64,000 nucleotides of DNA from contig NZ_VIWP01000008.1 of assembly GCF_007829835.1 (NCBI RefSeq), positions 1 to 64,000 on the forward strand, given 5' to 3'. Below, one piece after another: positions 59,221 through 64,000 of the stretch; within the stretch, counting starts at the first letter, position 1; every line of letters starts with the position of its first letter. The DNA is from Neorhizobium alkalisoli. GTDB lineage: Bacteria; Pseudomonadota; Alphaproteobacteria; Rhizobiales; Rhizobiaceae. Below the pieces are notes generated by a model. The model worked only from the letters and a program-made list of their open reading frames with translations, was not told where the DNA came from and did not search any database. Made by a program: the position numbers and the translations under genes.

Positions 59221-60729
59221 ATGAAAAAGGGTTCGTCTTCTCGCGTGATCTTGCCGCTGGTCGGCGCGCTGGCCTTTTCGGCAAGCGCGATCGCCGCACA
59301 GGCGCAGCCGCCTCAGACGCCGGCCGTGGCTACGGCTGCCACCGCGCCAAAGACTTATCCGGCGCCGGCCCGTCGCCCCGCCCATATCGTTTCCAAGGCT
59401 GATCCGTCCGGTTTTGCAGCCCTGTTCGATCCCGTCGCCGCCAATCAGGCTAAGGTGTTGCACGAGATGGGCAGCCTGCCGCTGACGATGAACAGCGATA
59501 TCGCTGATGCCGTCGAAGCCTATTACGCCCAGCCCAAGGCGACCCTTATCTGGACCGATGGCAAGGGACCGAATGCAAAAGCCGTTCAGGCGATCAAGCT
59601 TCTGAAACAGGCTGAAGACTGGGGTCTGAACGCCGGCGATTACGCCGTCGGAACCGAATACGAGTCCATGCCGCAGGGTTCCGCCGAACGTGTGCGCGGT
59701 CTCGCGCTGTTCGAAGCCTCGCTGTCGAACAAGATGCTGATGTTCTTGCAGGACAATTTCCGCGGCCGCATCGATCCCAACCAGCTGTCCAACTATTATG
59801 ATTTCAAGCGCAAGCCTGTGGATCTGAAGGCGACGATCGGCCAGCTTGCGAGCCTGCCGGATCTGATGCCGATCTTCGACCGCTTCATGCCGAGCAATCC
59901 GAAATTCGCCCAGCTTGCCGCCGAACTGCACTGGCTGCGCAATTCCGGCAATGGCGCAGGCGCTGCCGCCTCGATCGACAAGGTGATCGTGGCGATGGAG
60001 GAGCTGCGCTGGTTGCCGAAGGAATTTCCGCAGCGCTACGTTTTCATCAACCAGCCCGCCTATATGGCCTATTACCATGAGAACGGCGATATGACGCTGT
60101 CGATGAAGGCGGTGATCGGCCAGCAGGACCACCAGACGAATTTCTTCGACGCGTCGATCAAGACCGTCGAATTCAATCCCGACTGGGGCGTACCGCAATC
60201 GATCATCCGTAACGAGATGCTGCCGAAGCTGAAGCGCGATCCGGCCTATCTCGACAAGGAAGGCTACAAGGTTTCCGTCAAGGGCAAGGAAATGCCCTCG
60301 GCCAAGGTCGACTGGACCCAGCCGCTGGAGAACATTTCCGTCATCCAGCCGCCAGGTCCCGACAACGCGCTCGGCCAGCTGAAGATCCTGTTCCCCAATC
60401 CGCATGCGATCTACATGCACGATACGCCGGCGCGCGGAAAATTTGCCGCCCAGGACCGCATGTTCAGCCATGGCTGCGTGCGCCTGGAAAATCCGCGGGC
60501 GATGGCCGCCGCTGTTCTGAAGACTTCGGTCGATTTCGTGGGTGAGCAGATTGCCGGTGGCGAGAAGAAGGACATGGACGTTCCCGAGCAGGTCCCCGTC
60601 TTCGTCTCCTATTTCACCGCATGGCCGACGGCGGATGGCACGATCCAGTATTACGACGACATCTATAAGCGTGACCTTGAGACACTGAACGCCATGTCCG
60701 TCACGAGTTCAAGCCGCGCGCAGTCCTGA
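59221..60729 (+). CDS. L,D-transpeptidase (YcbB/LdtD-like) of the murein
   Basis: A 502-residue secreted enzyme. Signal peptide MKKGSSSRVILPLVGALAFS with cleavage near AQA-QP. An N-terminal scaffold (about 100-290; ADAVEAYYAQPKATLIWTDG is typical) and a C-terminal YkuD domain (about 290-450) with the catalytic set HDTPARGKFAAQDRMFSHGCVRLE: Cys of SHGCVR and the upstream His. It forms 3-3 or lipoprotein crosslinks in peptidoglycan, which are abundant in Rhizobiaceae. ATG 59221 gives the signal peptide; an earlier ATG at 59191 does not. Confidence 0.92.
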   Translation: MKKGSSSRVILPLVGALAFSASAIAAQAQPPQTPAVATAATAPKTYPAPARRPAHIVSKADPSGFAALFDPVAANQAKVLHEMGSLPLTMNSDIADAVEAYYAQPKATLIWTDGKGPNAKAVQAIKLLKQAEDWGLNAGDYAVGTEYESMPQGSAERVRGLALFEASLSNKMLMFLQDNFRGRIDPNQLSNYYDFKRKPVDLKATIGQLASLPDLMPIFDRFMPSNPKFAQLAAELHWLRNSGNGAGAAASIDKVIVAMEELRWLPKEFPQRYVFINQPAYMAYYHENGDMTLSMKAVIGQQDHQTNFFDASIKTVEFNPDWGVPQSIIRNEMLPKLKRDPAYLDKEGYKVSVKGKEMPSAKVDWTQPLENISVIQPPGPDNALGQLKILFPNPHAIYMHDTPARGKFAAQDRMFSHGCVRLENPRAMAAAVLKTSVDFVGEQIAGGEKKDMDVPEQVPVFVSYFTAWPTADGTIQYYDDIYKRDLETLNAMSVTSSSRAQS

Positions 60730-60777
60730 GGGCATCCGGACAACATCACGGAAGCGCTCGCGTCCACTTGGCTGACG

Positions 60778-60798
60778 TCACCGCGTCTTGTGCGGTGA
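60778..60798 (+). terminator. stem-loop downstream of the L,D-transpeptidase
   Basis: TCACCGC (60778-60784) and GCGGTGA (60792-60798) with a 7-nt loop, about 50 bp after the stop. No T-run follows, so termination is uncertain. Confidence 0.4.
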
Positions 60799-60860
60799 TG
60801 CCGGCGAGGTGTCTGGCAACGACTTGTCTACCAAGCTTCAAGGTCAGCGGTGGCCAACAC

Positions 60861-60891
60861 GTTCAGCTTGAATTAGTAGTTCAAGCTGAAC
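60861..60891. repeat. perfect 12-bp inverted repeat before the double hydrolase gene
   Basis: GTTCAGCTTGAA (60861-60872) and TTCAAGCTGAAC (60880-60891) around TTAGTAG. It is 35 bp upstream of the TTG start at 60926. No T-run follows. It could be an operator for an unknown regulator or a 5' stem that influences translation. Confidence 0.55.
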
Positions 60892-60925
60892 GGCCCATTG
60901 CGGTGGCCAGTTGTGATGTAAGATC

Positions 60926-62644
60926 TTGAGACGCCCATTCGGCACACCAATAACTTTCGGCACGTGTGCCGGCTTCATTCACGACGGTGGTGGTACCACG
61001 GGCGTGCTGATGCTTCCCGCCTGGGGTTTTGAAGAGTTCACGATTCGCCGGGGGTGGGGCCGTTTCGCGGATATGCTTGCGGATGTCGGCTATACCTGCC
61101 TGCGCTTTGATTGGCCGGGCTCGGGGGACAGTCTTGGAGATGTGGAAACCACGGTCTCCTTTTCGCAATGGAAGGAAGCTTTCGTCGCGGCGGCCGATCT
61201 ACTCAAGACCAATTACAAGATAGAGAAACTTGTGCTTGTAGGCCATGGTGTCGGAGGTTTGCTTGCACCCCATTTCGGGTGCGCTTTGTCGGCCTCTGCC
61301 ATGGTGTTGATGGCGCCACAGAATGAAGGCCGCACAGGCCTGCGCGAGCTGGATCTGTCGGGCAAGCTTATCGGTACCTATCTTAAGCTGGCCGAACAAT
61401 CCTCGGACGATGTCATCAACATCGCCGGCCACTCCATCGCAAAATCGCTGGCTCAGGAAATTGCCGCTCTACGGCTTGGTGAAGAGCATTTTCTGCATGA
61501 CCTACCCGTCCTGACGGTGGCGCGCGCAGAAACGCGTTCTGCCATTGACTGGCCGCACCGGCTTCGCAAGATCGGTTTCGCCGTCACCGAATTTGATTAT
61601 GCCGGCTACGACGAGTTTGCCGGCTACAAGCAGGCGTCCATTGCCCCGATCCGTGATTTTGAACGGGTTCGTGACTGGCTTCTGGAAACTGTTGCGCCAG
61701 GAGATGCCGTATCCGGAGCTGAGGCCGCCCCGACGGCTCAAGGCCTGGAAGGCGAGGGCTTTCGCGAGTCGGCTTTGGTGTTTGGACAGAATGATCGCCT
61801 TTTCGGCGTTCTTTGCAGGTCTGTGGCGCGTCCGTCGCGGGCAGCCGTCATTCTTGTCAATTCCGGGGACACCTATCACATCGGCTGGGGGCGAATGCAT
61901 GTGGCATTTGCACGGTCGCTGGCAAGGATGGGTATTGCGAGTTTCCGCATCGATACCAGTGGTATCGGTGACAGCCAGTCAACCGGCAAGCCGCTCTATT
62001 ACGACGATGCGCAAGTCCAGGACATTCTAGAGGCAGTTCAGGCTTTGGAAGGCCTGAACCTGGGGCCAATGATCGTCGGCGGCCTTTGCAGTGGCGGTTA
62101 TGCCTCGATCCAGACCGCCTTATGCGACCCACGCATTCAGGGCATTGTCGCCATCAATCCCGTCCGGCTGGCAATCGATCCGGAAGAGACCTTCGAGCAG
62201 ATCATGAATGCCGGCACGTCCTCGATTGCCGCTTATCGCAGGCGCATCCTGTCGGCAAAACTTTTCAAGGATGTCTTGTTCGGGCGTGTTTCGGTGCTGT
62301 CGATCATGTCCAAGATCAGGCAGATCGCCGGCGCGCGTTATGTGGGGTTCACTCTTCGGAACCGGTTGAGAACGAAAGCGCGGCAACAAGCGGAAGCGCT
62401 CAGCCAGCGCGGCGTGACGTCGATCCATGTTTTTGCTGAAGGCGATGCCGGTCTTGATGAACTGGCTCGCTTGTTTGGAAAGCGTGAACCGGTCGATTAT
62501 GACCATGCTGCTGTTCGGATCATATCGGACACTGAACATAACATGACGGCTCCCCATGCGCGGGACGCAATTTTGCAGGCTATTGTCGATGTTTCGCTCG
62601 GCAATCAGCGGGATGCCGTTTCAAAACATTCGGTGCCGGCCTAA
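60926..62644 (+). CDS. two-domain alpha/beta hydrolase (serine aminopeptidase/polysaccharide-hydrolase-like)
   Basis: A 572-residue protein made of two alpha/beta-hydrolase domains. Domain 1 (about 10-250) has CLRFDWPGSGDS and an elbow that reads GHGVGG, so the usual Ser is Gly and the domain is probably not catalytic. Domain 2 (about 285-560) repeats the pattern with SFRIDTSGIGDS and the elbow GLCSGGY, implying Cys as nucleophile as in dienelactone-hydrolase-like proteins; a C-terminal His follows in DTEHNMTAP. The only possible start near the frame opening is TTG 60926, with an in-frame stop at 60914. Relatives occur with surface polysaccharide genes. Confidence 0.78.
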   Translation: MRRPFGTPITFGTCAGFIHDGGGTTGVLMLPAWGFEEFTIRRGWGRFADMLADVGYTCLRFDWPGSGDSLGDVETTVSFSQWKEAFVAAADLLKTNYKIEKLVLVGHGVGGLLAPHFGCALSASAMVLMAPQNEGRTGLRELDLSGKLIGTYLKLAEQSSDDVINIAGHSIAKSLAQEIAALRLGEEHFLHDLPVLTVARAETRSAIDWPHRLRKIGFAVTEFDYAGYDEFAGYKQASIAPIRDFERVRDWLLETVAPGDAVSGAEAAPTAQGLEGEGFRESALVFGQNDRLFGVLCRSVARPSRAAVILVNSGDTYHIGWGRMHVAFARSLARMGIASFRIDTSGIGDSQSTGKPLYYDDAQVQDILEAVQALEGLNLGPMIVGGLCSGGYASIQTALCDPRIQGIVAINPVRLAIDPEETFEQIMNAGTSSIAAYRRRILSAKLFKDVLFGRVSVLSIMSKIRQIAGARYVGFTLRNRLRTKARQQAEALSQRGVTSIHVFAEGDAGLDELARLFGKREPVDYDHAAVRIISDTEHNMTAPHARDAILQAIVDVSLGNQRDAVSKHSVPA

Positions 62645-62651
62645 CCTGGTA

Positions 62652-63212
62652 TCAGGGAAGCAGGCCCGCGTTTCGATAGGCTGATATCGTCGCGTCGAAT
62701 ACGGTAATGTCTGCACGTCCTCTGGCGATCAGCTGCGCGCCTTCGATCGCGGAAAACATGGCCAGTGCACGAGCGCGCCGCTCTGCCTCGGGCACTTTCG
62801 GATAAAAACTTGCGGTCACTCTTTCCAGCCAGTCGGTATTGACCTCGGTGAAACGGTTGACCTGACGTCTGACTTCATCGGGCAGATCATCGTGCTCGGC
62901 AACCATAATGCCATAAAGGCACATGCGGTTTTCATTCAGGAGGGCGGCACGAAAGGGTGCCAGATAGGCAGCCATCGTTGCTTCCCTGTCTTGGGGTGAA
63001 AGGGAAAGGCGGGCGAACGCCTGTTCCGCTTCTTGCGCATAACGATCTGCGAGCGCCGCCCCAAGATCTCCCTTGGTTGGGAAATGGTAGTGGATGCTTG
63101 CGCTTTTCACGCCGATTGCCTTGGCGATCTCGCGAAAGCTCAGGGCGTTATAGCCGTGCGACTGAACCATCGCCCGAGCGACGGTCATTATCTGTTCTCT
63201 GGTATCCATCAC
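62652..63212 (-). CDS. TetR family transcriptional regulator
   Basis: A 186-residue TetR-type repressor: HTH at about 20-55 (LSFREIAKAIGVKSASIHYHFPTKGDL) and an alpha-helical ligand domain. It faces the GST gene divergently across 144 bp that contain three copies of a 16-bp palindrome, TATCTATCGATAGATA, one of them eight bases before its own start. Autoregulation plus repression of the GST is therefore strongly suggested. Confidence 0.9.
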   Translation of the reverse strand: MMDTREQIMTVARAMVQSHGYNALSFREIAKAIGVKSASIHYHFPTKGDLGAALADRYAQEAEQAFARLSLSPQDREATMAAYLAPFRAALLNENRMCLYGIMVAEHDDLPDEVRRQVNRFTEVNTDWLERVTASFYPKVPEAERRARALAMFSAIEGAQLIARGRADITVFDATISAYRNAGLLP

Positions 63213-63219
63213 GCCCTCT

Positions 63220-63336
63220 TATCTACCGATAGATAGCGCGGGCATGATAATTTTTCAACTTTGCCTATCTATCGATAGATAAATGATTGACGGCGGCATC
63301 GCGACGACGGTACAGAAGGTTACCTATCGATAGATA
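63220..63336. promoter_or_regulatory. three 16-bp TetR operators between the divergent genes
   Basis: The perfect palindrome TATCTATCGATAGATA lies at 63266-63281. Near-copies with one mismatch each are at 63220-63235 (TATCTACCGATAGATA) and 63321-63336 (TACCTATCGATAGATA). The outer two abut the TetR start and the GST ribosome binding site. Confidence 0.88.
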
Positions 63337-63356
63337 GGCAATTGAGGAGAAGAAAA

Positions 63357-64000
63357 ATGAAGATGTATGATCGCTCCGGTTTTCCCAACCCGGCCAGAAT
63401 TCGTATCGTCCTTTCCGGCAAGGGATTGGACAATGACGTTGAATTCGTTCCCGTCGATCTGATCGCGGCGGAACACAAGCAGCAGGCCTTTCTGGACAAA
63501 AACCCTTCCGGCGTTGTTCCGGTTCTCGAACTTGATGACGGAACGCTGATCTCCGAAGCGACTGCGATCACCGAATATCTCGACAATCTCGACGGCGATC
63601 CGATCTTTACCGGCAGGACGCCGCTCGAAAAGGGATTGATCCACATGATGCAGCGGCGGGCCGAAGCCATGGTCAACGATCCCGTCGGCATCTATTTTCA
63701 CCATGGAACCCCGGGCCTCGGCGCCGCACTGCAGGCCTATAAGAGCCCGGAATGGCAGGGACGCAGCGACTGGGCCGAACGGAACAGGCAGGCGGTGGAA
63801 GCGGGCATGCGCTATTTCGATCACGTTCTCGAAAACAGGGAGTTTGTTGCCGTCGATTATTTCTCGATGGCGGATATTACCGTGTTCGCGGGCCTGGCTT
63901 TTGCTGAAGCGGCGGGGCTCTCGGTCGGAGAGGAGCTCAAAAACCTGCGTGCCTGGCGCGCTCGGGTGGCGGAACTGCCGAGTGTCAAAAACCGCACCGG
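63357..64000 (+). CDS. glutathione S-transferase family protein, partial at window end
   Basis: At least 214 residues, open to the window end. A thioredoxin-fold N-terminal domain (MKMYDRSGFPNPARIRIVLS; NPSGVVPVLELDDGTLISEATAI contains the cis-Pro and the Ser/Glu that bind glutathione) is followed by the all-helical C-terminal domain with SMADITVFAGLAFAE (N-capping box). GAGGAGAAG precedes the ATG. It is divergent from the TetR regulator and almost certainly repressed by it. A role in detoxifying an electrophile recognised by that regulator is likely. Confidence 0.9.
   Translation, partial: MKMYDRSGFPNPARIRIVLSGKGLDNDVEFVPVDLIAAEHKQQAFLDKNPSGVVPVLELDDGTLISEATAITEYLDNLDGDPIFTGRTPLEKGLIHMMQRRAEAMVNDPVGIYFHHGTPGLGAALQAYKSPEWQGRSDWAERNRQAVEAGMRYFDHVLENREFVAVDYFSMADITVFAGLAFAEAAGLSVGEELKNLRAWRARVAELPSVKNRT

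Noticed and set aside
1..64000. Mobile elements, prophage, CRISPR arrays, tRNA or rRNA genes
   Set aside because: No transposase or integrase motifs, no direct-repeat/spacer series, no cloverleaf or rRNA-like stretches were recognised on reading both strands.

Overview
The window is high-GC alphaproteobacterial DNA, almost certainly from a member of the Rhizobiaceae (Rhizobium, Agrobacterium, Sinorhizobium or a close relative). The evidence is the company of genes: a glxA-glxBCD-glnT block next to soxBDAG and purU, an ABC-fed polyol locus of the type described in Agrobacterium, and a biuret hydrolase whose catalytic residues match the Rhizobium leguminosarum enzyme with a constant offset. No insertion sequence, phage gene, rRNA, tRNA or CRISPR array was seen. 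The window reads as a run of regulated catabolic modules, each with its own regulator and usually its own ABC solute-binding protein.

Layout. 1-2.1 kb: end of an FAH-family gene, a poxvirus-type topoisomerase IB and a TetR regulator. 2.2-7.0 kb: an operon with a metallophosphoesterase, a UgpB/A/E-like ABC importer without its ATPase, and a tyrosine-phosphatase-like protein. 7.0-14.0 kb: a divergent polyol locus (LacI regulator, zinc alcohol dehydrogenase, SDR, SmoE-like binding protein on minus; PfkB kinase and GatZ-family protein on plus), matching the D-altritol/galactitol to D-tagatose to D-fructose 6-phosphate pathway. 14.0-26.8 kb: purU, soxGADB, a GlxA-type regulator, an XRE-cupin regulator, glxBCD, an OsmC protein and a glnT/gmaS-like ligase. 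Together these look like a complete N-methylglutamate pathway for methylated amines.

26.9-28.8 kb holds a GMC oxidoreductase and its small subunit. 29-48 kb is the most unusual part. It has an eight-gene minus-strand operon (enolase-superfamily enzyme, HyuA, HyuB, cytochrome P450, [2Fe-2S] ferredoxin, amidase, SDR, GGT-like protein), an SDR-XRE regulator pair, an alpha/beta hydrolase, and a plus-strand operon (amino-acid-type binding protein, permease-ATPase fusion, glutamine-synthetase-like ligase, CHMI-like isomerase, unknown protein). Two paralogous binding proteins flank the island. TTTTC-N6-GAAAA inverted repeats lie in three of its control regions and, for both binding proteins, sit exactly between the -35 and -10 boxes. 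I propose an undescribed, XRE-controlled pathway that may run through gamma-glutamylated intermediates.

48.4-58.9 kb: a LuxR-type regulator, then a LysR-controlled biuret module with a BMP-type ABC importer, biuret hydrolase, a second cysteine hydrolase, a cupin and allophanate hydrolase. 59.2-64 kb: an L,D-transpeptidase, a two-domain alpha/beta hydrolase, and a TetR/glutathione-S-transferase divergent pair with three near-identical 16-bp operators. The last gene runs off the window.
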